Origin: Pseudoruegeria sp. SHC-113
GTDB lineage: Bacteria > Pseudomonadota > Alphaproteobacteria > Rhodobacterales > Rhodobacteraceae
Assembly: GCF_025376885.1 (NCBI RefSeq)
Contig: NZ_JAHUBR010000003.1
Span: 1 to 64,000 of the forward strand
Direction of reading: 5' to 3'
DNA length: 64,000 nt
The position numbers and the translations under genes were made by a program. The first letter of the stretch is position 1, and each line of letters starts with the position of its first letter. Shown piece after piece: positions 50,605 to 59,298 of this stretch. The notes under the pieces were generated by a model. It worked only from the letters and a program-made list of their open reading frames with translations. It had not been told where the DNA came from and did not search any database.

Positions 50605-53600
50605 ATGCAGCAACGCCTTTTCTCCCTCCATGCCCGGACGGCTCTTGCCCTCCTGATCGTCGCTCTGCTGGCCTACCTCTTCTGGACCCAGTCGCGCTAT
50701 CCGGCGCTGGACGACAAGGCGCTGATGAGCGGGGCGATTGTGCTGGAGGATCCGATCTCCTTCGATGTACTGTTGCCCACTTCGCCGGAGCAGCCCCTGT
50801 GGCAGCGGATCGCCTATTCGACGGTCAACTGGCTGAACACCAACAAGAAGGGCATGACCTTCGGCGTGCTCTTCGGGGCCGCGCTGCTGACGCTCTTCGG
50901 CACGATGTCCTGGCGCAGCTTTCGGGGCGGGTTTGCCAATTCGGCCCTTGGCCTCGCCATCGGCGCGCCGCTCGGAGTTTGCGTCAACTGCGCGGCACCG
51001 ATTGCCAAGGGGCTCTATGCCAGCGGCCTGCGCGCGGAAACGACGCTTTCGGCCATGGTGGCCTCGCCCACGCTCAACGTGGTGGTGCTGACGATGCTGT
51101 TCAGCCTCTTGCCGGCTTACATGGTGCTGGCCAAGATCGGGTTGAGCCTGCTCGTGATCCTCGTCGTGGTACCGCTGATCTGCCGCTTGCTGCCCGGATC
51201 CCAATTGCAAATTGCGCCGCCGCCGATCCCGGCGGAGGGCTGGGCAGAGCCCGCGCCCCGTATGCCGCTGCAAAGCGCCTTGTGGGACGTTGCCAAAAGC
51301 TTTGCCGCCAACCTCTGGTTCATCCTGCGTACAACGGTTCCGCTGATGTTCCTGGCCGGGTTCCTTGGCGCTGTGGCCGGCCATCTGCTGCCGCCCGAGC
51401 TGTTGTCGGGCACCTCCTTCATGCTGGGGCTCGCGGTGCTGGTGGCGGTGGCCGGGATCTTCCTGCCGGTGCCCATCGCCTTTGACGTGGTGATCGCCGG
51501 AGCCCTTCTGAGCAGCGGGCTCAGCGTGGGCTATGTGATGGTGTTGCTGTTCACGCTGGGGATTTTCTCTGTCTACTCCTTCCTGATCGTCGCACGTACC
51601 ATCTCGACGCGGGCGGCGGTGCTGCTTTCGGCGGCCATTGTGGCGCTCGGCGTGCTCGGCGGGGCCGGGGCGCAGGCCTATCACGATTGGCAGAACCGCC
51701 GCGCGCTGGATTACCTCCTGAGCGAAGCCCCCGCGCCACGCCTCCTGATGGCGGCGCAGGCGTCTGAGGCGGCGCAGGTGCCTGTCCGCGTCACCGCCAC
51801 GGCGCATGCCCCCCGCTCGGCTGCAGGGCCCACACCCTTCACGCGGATCGAAGCTTCGGAGATCGGCATCGACAAGCCGCTCGAGTTCGATTTCGAAGAC
51901 ATGTGGCCGCCGTTCTGGGAAGGTCGCAGCCTGGCGACCGGGGATATCGACGGCGACGGGCTTGTGGACGTGGTGATCGCCTCAACGCGCAAGGGCCTTT
52001 ATGCCTACCGCGGTGACGGCAACGGCGGCTTCACACCGCTCGATCTGGAGCTTGGCCCGGTGGCAGAGATGCCCGTGTTCAACGCGCCGCTCGTGGATCT
52101 GGATGGCGACGGTGATCTGGATCTTTTCCTGGCGACCTACCGGCAGGGTAACTGGATCTGGCCCAACGCGGGTGGCTTCACGCAGGCCGAACCGCCGCGC
52201 AAGATCGAGGACGGCGGCGCGGTGCTCTCCATCGCGCTGAGCTTCGGCGACATCGATCGGGACGGCGATCTGGATGCGGCGCTCGGCAATTGGACGGCGG
52301 GCTGGTATCGGCGCGTTCCCGGCGAGGAAAGCCGCAACCGGCTGCTGCTGAACACCGGCGCCGGGCTTCTGGCACCGGGCCGCGTGGACCTGCCCGCCAT
52401 TCCCGGCGAAACGCTTTCGATCCTGCTGTCGGATCTGAGCCAGGACGGCTGGCCGGATCTGATCGTGGGCAATGATTTCGAGATCCCGGACGCGATCTAC
52501 CTCAGCGACGGGCAGGGCGGCCTGCGGCTTCTGGGCCGTGAAGACGGCCTGATCCCTCATACCACCCATACGACGATGGCGGTGAAAACAGCGGATCTGG
52601 AGAACCGCGGCATCGTCGATCTGTACCTCGCCCAGATCGCTGGCCGCTCCTCCAACATCTCCGCCACGCTGAAGATGCAACCGCTTGAGCGCTATTGCGA
52701 CGGGATCCGTGATCCGGAGGCCAAGCGGATCTGCACCGTGAACATGGAGATCAAACGCTGGTACAAATCGGGCAACAATTTTGACCCGACCTATGCCCGC
52801 AACTGCGATGATCTGCCCGCCCCCACGCAGGCCCAGTGCAAGGCGATGCTGATAAAGGACATCGCGATCCAGAAAGAAGATCCCTCGCTCTGCGGCCTGA
52901 TCCCGGCGGGTCAGCCGCTTGCGGCCTCCTTCTGCGAGCTGCACTTTCTCCCCGCGGGCCGGCCCTCGCCGGCCGCGCTGGCGGCGGCCCTGCCGCAGAT
53001 TAAACAGGCCAATGTGCTCCTGCGCCGCCCCGAAGCGGGCGCGGGTTTCGCCGACGAAGCCCCGGCACGGGGGCTGTCGGTGGGGGGCTGGAGCTGGGAC
53101 ACCAAGATCGAGGATTTCGACAACGACGGCGATCTGGACGTCTATATCGTCAACGGCACATGGGTGCCCAATGAGGTCAGCCCGTCCAACCTGTTCTTCG
53201 AGAACGACGGACAGGGCCAGTTCACAGAGGCTTCGGGGCCCTTCGGGCTGGAGGATTACCTGATGACAGCCACCGCCGTGGCGTTTGACCCGGACGGGGA
53301 CGGCGATCTGGATCTCTTGACGCATCCGGTGAACGGCCCGCTTGTTTATTTCCGCAACAACGATCAGGCGGCGAGGGCGATCACGGTGCGGCTGCGCGAT
53401 ACGTCTGCCAATTCAGCGGCCATCGGCGCTGTTCTGCGGCTTTCGGCGGGCGGAGGAACGCAGCAACGGGAGCTGCAACTCGGCGGCGGGTTCATGTCCT
53501 TCGATGCGCCCATGGCCCATTTCGGGCTCGGGGCGGCGGCACAGGCCGACGCTTTAGAGATCACCTGGCCCGATGGTGCGGTGAGCCTTGTGGCTGGACC

Positions 53601-53643
53601 GCTGGCGGCGGGCCAAAGCTACCTGATCGAGCGTCAGCCCTAG
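50605..53643 (+). CDS. ArsP/YraQ-like permease fused to FG-GAP propeller and ASPIC/UnbV domain
   Basis: The 1012-residue protein joins two known modules. Residues about 10-390 form a polytopic permease of the DUF318/ArsP type, with GAPLGVCVNCAAPIAKGLY (Cys126, Cys129) and a second conserved half VPIAFDVVIAGALLSSG. Residues about 430-900 are an FG-GAP/VCBS beta-propeller with calcium-type loops starting near 447, 498, 549, 610, 837 and 895 (for example DIDGDGLVD, DLDGDGDLD). Between loops four and five lies an insertion of about 80 residues with six cysteines (698-777). Residues about 905-1008 are an ASPIC/UnbV domain (EITWPDG). The large domain would face the periplasm. ATG 50605 precedes the first helix. 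Function is unknown; a metal or solute transporter with an external sensor or substrate-capture domain is one idea. Confidence 0.88.
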   Translation: MQQRLFSLHARTALALLIVALLAYLFWTQSRYPALDDKALMSGAIVLEDPISFDVLLPTSPEQPLWQRIAYSTVNWLNTNKKGMTFGVLFGAALLTLFGTMSWRSFRGGFANSALGLAIGAPLGVCVNCAAPIAKGLYASGLRAETTLSAMVASPTLNVVVLTMLFSLLPAYMVLAKIGLSLLVILVVVPLICRLLPGSQLQIAPPPIPAEGWAEPAPRMPLQSALWDVAKSFAANLWFILRTTVPLMFLAGFLGAVAGHLLPPELLSGTSFMLGLAVLVAVAGIFLPVPIAFDVVIAGALLSSGLSVGYVMVLLFTLGIFSVYSFLIVARTISTRAAVLLSAAIVALGVLGGAGAQAYHDWQNRRALDYLLSEAPAPRLLMAAQASEAAQVPVRVTATAHAPRSAAGPTPFTRIEASEIGIDKPLEFDFEDMWPPFWEGRSLATGDIDGDGLVDVVIASTRKGLYAYRGDGNGGFTPLDLELGPVAEMPVFNAPLVDLDGDGDLDLFLATYRQGNWIWPNAGGFTQAEPPRKIEDGGAVLSIALSFGDIDRDGDLDAALGNWTAGWYRRVPGEESRNRLLLNTGAGLLAPGRVDLPAIPGETLSILLSDLSQDGWPDLIVGNDFEIPDAIYLSDGQGGLRLLGREDGLIPHTTHTTMAVKTADLENRGIVDLYLAQIAGRSSNISATLKMQPLERYCDGIRDPEAKRICTVNMEIKRWYKSGNNFDPTYARNCDDLPAPTQAQCKAMLIKDIAIQKEDPSLCGLIPAGQPLAASFCELHFLPAGRPSPAALAAALPQIKQANVLLRRPEAGAGFADEAPARGLSVGGWSWDTKIEDFDNDGDLDVYIVNGTWVPNEVSPSNLFFENDGQGQFTEASGPFGLEDYLMTATAVAFDPDGDGDLDLLTHPVNGPLVYFRNNDQAARAITVRLRDTSANSAAIGAVLRLSAGGGTQQRELQLGGGFMSFDAPMAHFGLGAAAQADALEITWPDGAVSLVAGPLAAGQSYLIERQP

Positions 53644-53712
53644 CGGATGATTGGCTTGCGAAGGCAAGCCTTTCCCTGCCAGAAAGGGGCAACGCGAAGA
53701 CCGGAGCCGCCC

Positions 53713-54906
53713 ATGCCAAACCCCTTGCCGCTGAAATCCCGCTTCGACCTGCCCGAAGGCGTGATCTATCTGGACGGTAACTCGCTCGGCCCGCTGCCCC
53801 GCGGTGCGCAGGCGCGCGTGGCGCAGGTGCTGAGCGATGAGTGGGGCCAGCAGCTCATCAAGGCGTGGAACACGGCGGGATGGATGGCCATGCCCGCCCG
53901 CGTTGGCGACCGCATCGCGAGGCTGATCGGCGCGCCGGAAGGCTCGGTGACGACGGGCGATACGCTGTCGATCAAGGTCTACCAGGCGCTGGCGGCGGCC
54001 CTGAAGATGGCCCCCTCGCGGCGGGTGATCCTGTCGGACACCGGCAATTTCCCCTCCGATCTCTACATGGCGCAGGGGCTGATCGGCACCATCGGCCAAG
54101 GCCACGAGCTGCGGCTGGCCGAGCCCGAGGCCGTGCTGGAGGCGATCACCGAGGAGATCGCCGTGGTGATGCTCACCCATGTGGATTACCGCACCGGCCG
54201 CCTGCACGACATGGAGGCCATCACCAAGGCCGCCCATGCAGCAGGTGCCGTGATGATCTGGGATCTGGCCCATAGCGCTGGGGCCGTGCCGGTGGACATC
54301 GCGGCCAGCGAGGCCGAGTTCGCGGTGGGCTGCACGTATAAATACCTCAACGGCGGCCCCGGCGCGCCCGCGTTCATCTACGCCCGTCCCGACATCATCG
54401 ACCACGTGAAGCCGGCGCTGGCAGGCTGGCTCGGCCATGATACGCCTTTCGCAATGGAACCCGGTTACCGCCCCGCCATGAGCACCGAACGCCTGCGCGT
54501 TGGCACCCCGCCCATTGTGCAACTGGCGCTGCTGGATCATGCGCTCGACATCTGGGAAGGGGTGGACATGCAGGCCCTGCGCGCTGCGTCGATCCGGCTT
54601 TCGGAGCGCTTCATCTGCGAGGTCGAGGCGCGCTGCCCGCAACTGCGCCTCGCCTCCCCGCGCGATCCACAGGCCCGCGGCTCACAGGTCTCTTTCGCGT
54701 TTGAAGACGGCTACCCCGTCATGCAGGCCCTGATCGAACGCGGCGTGATCGGCGATTTCCGCGCCCCCAACATCCTGCGCTTCGGTTTCACCCCGCTCTA
54801 CCTGGACGAAGCGGATGTGGTGCGGGCGGCAGAGATCCTTGGGGATGTGATGGCGGAAGGGGTGTGGCAGGAGCCGCACTACAGCGTCCGGTCACGGGTG
54901 ACGTAG
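53713..54906 (+). CDS. kynU: Kynureninase
   Basis: The 397-residue PLP enzyme cleaves kynurenine to anthranilate and alanine. It begins with SRFDLPEGVIYLDGNSLGPLP, carries WDLAHSAGAVP with the PLP-binding Asp and Lys210 in TYKYLNGGPGAPAF for the Schiff base, and ends with a typical small domain. GGAG six bases before the ATG supports this start over an in-frame codon at 53647. No other tryptophan or kynurenine pathway gene lies in the window. Confidence 0.95.
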   Translation: MPNPLPLKSRFDLPEGVIYLDGNSLGPLPRGAQARVAQVLSDEWGQQLIKAWNTAGWMAMPARVGDRIARLIGAPEGSVTTGDTLSIKVYQALAAALKMAPSRRVILSDTGNFPSDLYMAQGLIGTIGQGHELRLAEPEAVLEAITEEIAVVMLTHVDYRTGRLHDMEAITKAAHAAGAVMIWDLAHSAGAVPVDIAASEAEFAVGCTYKYLNGGPGAPAFIYARPDIIDHVKPALAGWLGHDTPFAMEPGYRPAMSTERLRVGTPPIVQLALLDHALDIWEGVDMQALRAASIRLSERFICEVEARCPQLRLASPRDPQARGSQVSFAFEDGYPVMQALIERGVIGDFRAPNILRFGFTPLYLDEADVVRAAEILGDVMAEGVWQEPHYSVRSRVT

Positions 54907-55157
54907 CAGATCGCGCAGAATGCCAAAAACTGTTGGCTCTGGTCCGAGAGTTAGCACGTCCCGGTCTCCATTCTCTGAAAGGCGCGCATTCAGGGCCCTC
55001 AGACGACGTCTTCACTCTATGGTTGTATGGTTGGTTTAAAACATGGTTCATTACGCAAGGAGCCCAAGCCACCCCGTTTCACGTCACATCAGGCGTGGAT
55101 CTGACGCGGGCCCATAAACTCGCTAAACACATCGGCTATCAGTTTGTAGGGGAAACT

Positions 55158-55848
55158 ATGTTCGGAAAGCTTAGACGCGGCGTCATTTCTTCAGTTCTGG
55201 GTGTATTTGTCACATTCACGAGTTTGCCGTCGTTGGCTTTAGCTGCTGATGGGGCCAAAATTACGTTAATCCCTGAGCTTGATTTCAATTTGGTGTGTTT
55301 TAAGAATCCCATTGAGGAAAGGTTGGAAGGATATTTATGCTGGCGGCAGGCAAACTGTTGACAACATTCGTATTCTTATCAACGAAAACTCAACGAACAA
55401 TTATAACGGGATATTTGGATACCGAGTGATACGAAAAAGTAGTCCGTGTTTCTGCGAGTTTCTTCGCAACGGAAAACGGGGCATAATAAACGACTCAGGA
55501 ATAACGGTTCCCCTCACGTATTCCACACATTTAGGGTACGATTTCCCTTTTGTTTTTCCTGAGAAATTCTTGATCCCGGCCATAGACACTTTGATGAAAC
55601 GGCGCATGGATCACAACCTGTTTAGAAAAGGTGAATACGACTCAAGACGAAACCGTTTCCCCGAAGCCGTAAAGCAGTTGGCAGAAGAAAACTGCAGAAA
55701 TTCCGTTACTGAGATTCTTCTAAATGACGCGGGCGTTTTCTACGCCGTCTCCAACAAAAACAAATCAAATTCCGAGCAAGCGTTTGCTCTTGTTCATGGC
55801 GATATCATCTACAATGGGAAGGTTGTAAATCCTTGGCCGCAGAAATAA
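55158..55848 (+). pseudogene. Frameshifted gene for an exported protein of unknown function
   Basis: An ATG at 55158 behind AGGGGA opens a 67-codon frame with a clear signal peptide (GVISSVLGVFVTFTSLPSLALA) that ends at a TGA at 55359. A second frame, open from 55270 to 55848, continues with a structured product (GIFGYRVIRKSSPCFCEFL, VTEILLNDAGVFYAV, ALVHGDIIYNGKVV). Joining them by a one-step shift between about 55267 and 55361 gives a single secreted protein of roughly 225 residues. This is read as a disrupted gene, though a sequencing error or programmed shift is possible. A+T-rich codon use differs from the flanking genes. No family is recognised. Confidence 0.5.
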
Positions 55849-55946
55849 AATACGTAGACTCTGATCGGGATGTTATTCACGCTGAAGAGCGTGCGATGGG
55901 GCTTTGTTGCACAAATCGGGTGAGGGAGTTGTCTCAGAAATCCAGC

Positions 55947-56198
55947 ATGATAGCTGGGCGACTGATCCGTATTTCCCTTCTAGGCCTAATCGCTCTCAAT
56001 ACTATTGGTTGTTCTAGTCCGTTTGAGCCCTTCGACACGGCGACACCAGATTTCCAGTTCTCCAAGGAAAATGAGTGTCCGAACACAACACTGACGGGGG
56101 TTAAGGTTGACGAAGTCGGAAACTACAGGATTTGGCGCATAAAACAGCTAAGTGATACACACTATCAGTATGTTTTGTCATATCGTGATAAGCCATGA
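55947..56198 (+). CDS. Small putative lipoprotein
   Basis: The 83-residue product starts MIAGRLIRISLLGLIALN and reaches TIGCSS, which fits a lipoprotein signal with Cys22 as the lipidated residue. The mature part is polar and contains one more cysteine (ENECPNTTL). The start is not backed by a strong ribosome binding site, and the frame is open for 38 codons upstream. Codon use is A+T rich, as in the rest of the island-like stretch. Support is the signal sequence only. Confidence 0.45.
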   Translation: MIAGRLIRISLLGLIALNTIGCSSPFEPFDTATPDFQFSKENECPNTTLTGVKVDEVGNYRIWRIKQLSDTHYQYVLSYRDKP

Positions 56199-56222
56199 AT
56201 TTTTGTATTCTCGCACCAGAGA

Positions 56223-56462
56223 ATGAAGATGGATGAGAATAGCCCTCCGAAATTTATTTTTTCCTCTGAGTCCAAATTGAATCAACCTCAGGATTTTATC
56301 TTTACCCCGGCGCTTCGCCCTATTGTGGTTGGTGGCTCCACCGTTGGACAAGTCACTCTTTATGACAATCTGTCGAAAAAAGTTGCTGAGAACTTCTTTA
56401 TGGCTGTAGAAGAAATAAATCGAAGAAAGAGTGTGTTTCCGATTACAGGCAATGGGCCCTGA
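56223..56462 (+). CDS. Short hypothetical frame, uncertain
   Basis: A 79-codon frame starts with ATG AAG ATG 24 bases after the lipoprotein gene. The product has a mixed, not obviously random sequence (LRPIVVGGSTVGQVTLYDNL, AENFFMAVEEINRR). There is no recognised domain, no clear ribosome binding site and no homology that I can name. It may be a real small gene of the element or the remains of one. Confidence 0.3.
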   Translation: MKMDENSPPKFIFSSESKLNQPQDFIFTPALRPIVVGGSTVGQVTLYDNLSKKVAENFFMAVEEINRRKSVFPITGNGP

Positions 56463-57053
56463 CGGACGCGGTCTTGCTTTTCTCAAGTCGGTGGCAATTC
56501 AGTGTAGTTGAAGAAAATGTCTTCTATAAAGAAAGGCCAGTTCGGTAACCGTCGGAAGACTCTCTCAAACGCTGCTGGGAAAGGGATTGGAATTTGACAC
56601 TGTTCTCTTGGGTGTACTAATTTCGTTCAAATGCATTTCCGGGCGGGATTCTCATTTTCAGCTCGATTGAAAGTCTGTGTTCCAGGGTAGCTAAGACCCG
56701 ACTTTCTTTCGATCCCTGGGGGAATCTATCGTTAAGTTTCTGGCATTGTGCGGATTTGGTTTCCAGCCTCGATCTCATTCCAAATTCCTGCGGCTTTGGG
56801 TTGCCGAGGGATGAATGCGTTTGATCGCGGTAGTAGACTTCCTACCATGCAGCGATCTTCCTGAGGGCCTCGGTCAGAGATGAGAGCAGGGTTTCGCTCT
56901 CCTCGCGGGCCCTTTCAATCAAGAGGTTCTCAACACTGACTACGGTTGAGTCAATTGTCTACAAATGGCACCCATGCAGCACACAAAGGGATGAGAGCAC
57001 GAATGACAAAGCGGGTACGCGCGCGAACAATCCCATATTTTCACGGTGTTAAA

Positions 57054-57130
57054 TGGTGCCCGGGGGCGGAATCGAACCACCGACACGAGGATTTTCAATC
57101 CACTGCTCTACCCCTGAGCTACCCGGGCAC
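57054..57130 (-). tRNA. tRNA-Phe (anticodon GAA)
   Basis: On the minus strand the 77-base gene has the acceptor stem GTGCCCG/CGGGCAC, D arm GTAGCTCAGGGGTAGAGC, anticodon loop TTGAAAA with GAA, T arm GGTGGTTCGATTCCGCC and an encoded CCA. Its 3' end abuts the A+T-rich stretch, a classic site for integrated elements. It lies downstream of yacG on the same strand. Confidence 0.96.
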
Positions 57131-57206
57131 GGGTGAACGCTAGCGTTCGGGTGGCGCTCTTCTAGACGCGCCCGAGGGGACTGTCCAGAGGCGAAATGCA
57201 GTTTTT

Positions 57207-57389
57207 TCAGTGCAGGTTGCGGCTCGCTTCGTTTTCCTCTTCGGACGCCAAATCCGCCTCTTCTTCGCTCTCTGCCGGGATCGCGTAGCTCTCCGACATC
57301 CAGCGGCCCAAATCGACGTCGGCGCAGCGTTTGGAGCAGAAGGGGCGGTAGCTTTCCACCGATGGTTTCTTGCAGATCGGGCAGCTCAT
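57207..57389 (-). CDS. yacG: DNA gyrase inhibitor YacG
   Basis: The 60-residue zinc protein has Cys3, Cys6, Cys18 and Cys22 (SCPICKKP and RPFCSKRCADVDLGRW), the diagnostic YacG ribbon. In E. coli it binds GyrB and blocks DNA binding by gyrase. The acidic tail is normal. Its ATG overlaps the stop of the RNase E/G-type gene as ATGA, as in other Rhodobacterales-type clusters. Confidence 0.93.
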   Translation of the reverse strand: MSCPICKKPSVESYRPFCSKRCADVDLGRWMSESYAIPAESEEEADLASEEENEASRNLH

Positions 57390-58423
57390 TGCAGCAGCCC
57401 CCGGTCCAGCGGCAGGCGCTCGCGTTTGCGCTGCAACTCAAAGAGCCCCATGCCGGTGAAGCCGACCAGCACCGTCTCGATCCCATCGGCGCGGAACACG
57501 GCGCGCAGCTGTTGTTCGATGGGGCGGCGGTCCTTCTTGGGGAAGGGGGCGAGATCGAGCACGATCTGCCCGCCAAGGCCGCGGCAGCGCAATTGGCGGG
57601 GCAGGGCGCGGATGGCTTCGATATTGGCTTTCAGCCCGGCTGCGGGTGAGGTGTCGCCGCCGGTGTTCACATCCACGGCCACCAGCGCGCGGGTGGGTTC
57701 GATATACATGCTCGCGCCGCCGGGCAGGGTGACATGGGGCGAGGCCAGCGCTTCGATGGCGGACAGCGCGTCGAACCGGTCCAGCCCGCCGGGCTCGGAC
57801 TCGACATGGTCGGGCTCGGGCCAGTCGCGCCAGGCCAGCATGTGGGGGGCGGGACCGTCGAGCAGCAGTTCGGGCGTGTCGCCCTCGGCATCTATCAGAA
57901 TCGCGTCGGCTGCCGCGCGCATGGCGGCGATGTCTTCGGCGATGTCGTCGTCCGGGCCGGTGCTGGCGGCAGTGCGCAAGATCAGCCCGTGGAGGCTGCC
58001 CTCCATCCCGTCATCGGCCAGCGCTTTCAGCTCGGCGCGGCGCTCCTCTTCGCGGATCGCGCGGGAGATATTGAGCCCCGGCGCATCCGGCGTGACGATG
58101 GCGTAGCGGCTTTTGAACAGCACGCGCTGGGTGACGGGCACGGCCTTGCCGCCCTCGGCAAAGCCGGTGACCTGCACGAGGATTGCCTGACCGGCAGCAA
58201 GCCCCTTGGCCTGCCGCAGGAAGCCCGTGCCCTCGGGCAGGCGCACCATGACACCGCCTTGTCCTTTCATCGGGCGCTCCACGATGGCGCGGTAGATCGC
58301 GCCGGGCAGCGGCACATCGGGATCCGCCGGGGTGAAGAGGAAATCCTCCAACCGACCGTCCACGAGCCGCGCGGCCACCTCGCGGCCCCGCAGGTGATCC
58401 AGAATGATGACGGTGCCTTTCAT
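57386..58423 (-). CDS. Ribonuclease E/G family protein, short form
   Basis: The 345-residue protein belongs to the RNase E/G family. It has LVAVDVNTGGDTSPAAGLKANIEA with the metal-binding Asp, the second Asp in GGQIVLDLAPF, and an S1-like N-terminal half (YRAIVERPMKGQGGVMVRL). It is much shorter than RNase E or RNase G (usually 480 or more) and lacks both the zinc-link CPxCxG region and the C-terminal scaffold, so its assembly state is uncertain. It would process or turn over RNA. It sits five bases after maf and overlaps yacG. Confidence 0.88.
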   Translation of the reverse strand: MKGTVIILDHLRGREVAARLVDGRLEDFLFTPADPDVPLPGAIYRAIVERPMKGQGGVMVRLPEGTGFLRQAKGLAAGQAILVQVTGFAEGGKAVPVTQRVLFKSRYAIVTPDAPGLNISRAIREEERRAELKALADDGMEGSLHGLILRTAASTGPDDDIAEDIAAMRAAADAILIDAEGDTPELLLDGPAPHMLAWRDWPEPDHVESEPGGLDRFDALSAIEALASPHVTLPGGASMYIEPTRALVAVDVNTGGDTSPAAGLKANIEAIRALPRQLRCRGLGGQIVLDLAPFPKKDRRPIEQQLRAVFRADGIETVLVGFTGMGLFELQRKRERLPLDRGLLQ

Positions 58424-58427
58424 GGCG

Positions 58428-59009
58428 TTACCCCTCGGTTTGGGAATAGAGCGGATAGCCTGCCGCCTGCAGGAGCTGCGCGGTTTCGGCCACGGGCAGG
58501 CCGACCACGGCGGTAAAAGAGCCGCTGATCCACGGGATGAAGGCCCCGGCGGGCCCCTGAATGGCGTAGCCGCCGGCCTTGCCGCGCCAGTCGCCGGAAG
58601 CGAGATAGGTGTTGAGTTCCACGTCGGAGAGGCGCTTCATCTTCACCCCCGTCACCACATCGCGCTGCCAGAGCTGATCGCCCTTTCGCACCGCCACAGC
58701 TGTGATCACCTGATGGCGGCGCCCTGCAAGCTTGATCAGGAACTCGGCCGCTTCCTTCTCGTCGGCAGGCTTGCCGAGGATGCGGCGGCCCAGGGCCACG
58801 GTGGTATCGGCGCAGAGGACGATCTCATCCGCCGCCAGATCGACGGCCTGCGCCTTTTCCGCTGCAAGCCGCACGCAATAGGGGCGCGGCAGTTCACCTG
58901 GCTGAGGCGTTTCGTCGATGTCGGGGGGGCGGATCGAATCGGGCACGAGTCCGATTTGCGCCAGAAGATCCTTCCGGCGCGGACTGCCAGAGCCCAGAAC
59001 AAGCCGCAT
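58428..59009 (-). CDS. Maf-like nucleotide pyrophosphatase
   Basis: The 193-residue cytosolic enzyme has the Maf N terminus [31 protein letters not shown] with the catalytic Asp, and [18 protein letters not shown]. Maf proteins hydrolyse (d)TTP, UTP or modified nucleotides, and may delay septum formation when in excess. The ATG at 59009 is chosen because the motif begins four residues later; upstream codons up to 59054 overlap infA. It lies four bases after infA. Confidence 0.93.
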   Translation of the reverse strand: MRLVLGSGSPRRKDLLAQIGLVPDSIRPPDIDETPQPGELPRPYCVRLAAEKAQAVDLAADEIVLCADTTVALGRRILGKPADEKEAAEFLIKLAGRRHQVITAVAVRKGDQLWQRDVVTGVKMKRLSDVELNTYLASGDWRGKAGGYAIQGPAGAFIPWISGSFTAVVGLPVAETAQLLQAAGYPLYSQTEG

Positions 59010-59013
59010 TGGC

Positions 59014-59232
59014 TTACTTGAAGCGGTAGTTGATGCGACCCTTGGTGAGGTCATACGGCGTCATAGCGACCTGAACCTTGTCGCCCGCGAGCACGCGGAT
59101 ACGGTTCTTGCGCATTTTGCCTGCCATATGTGCGATGATCTCGTGGCCGTTCTCAAGCTCGACCCGGAATGTCGCATTTGGCAGGAGTTCCCTAACGACG
59201 CCCGGAAATTCGAGATCTTCATCCTTGGCCAT
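59014..59232 (-). CDS. infA: Translation initiation factor IF-1
   Basis: The 72-residue OB-fold protein matches IF-1 throughout: [39 protein letters not shown] and [12 protein letters not shown] at the C terminus. It binds the ribosomal A site with IF-2 and IF-3. It begins the infA-maf-RNase G-yacG run. The 66 bases upstream probably hold its promoter, because the preceding nitrilase gene ends there. Confidence 0.98.
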   Translation of the reverse strand: MAKDEDLEFPGVVRELLPNATFRVELENGHEIIAHMAGKMRKNRIRVLAGDKVQVAMTPYDLTKGRINYRFK

Positions 59233-59298
59233 GTTCGCTCCATAACAAATACCCGCTTGGTGCGGGCGCGCACTAAATGCGCTTAAAATGGCAATGTT

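Larger units (their letters stand above)
54907..57053. other. Gene-poor, A+T-richer stretch ending at tRNA-Phe: probable decayed element
   Basis: About 2.1 kb between kynU and the 3' end of tRNA-Phe has visibly lower G+C, long A and T runs and different codon use from its neighbours. It contains a frameshifted exported-protein gene, a small lipoprotein frame, a short uncertain frame, a possible IS end near 55899, and a 38-codon open remnant on the minus strand (56842-56958). From 56463 to 57053 no convincing gene is seen. No direct repeat of the tRNA 3' end was found near 54.9 kb, and no integrase is present. Confidence 0.6.

Noticed and set aside
54864-55157. Extension of the 55158 frame back into the end of kynU
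   Set aside because: It overlaps the C terminus of kynureninase in another frame, has no ribosome binding site, and would put the signal peptide in the middle of the protein.
56842-56958. 38-codon minus-strand frame with a helical product
   Set aside because: It starts right after a stop with no start codon of its own and has no ribosome binding site. It may be a gene remnant but cannot be supported as a gene.
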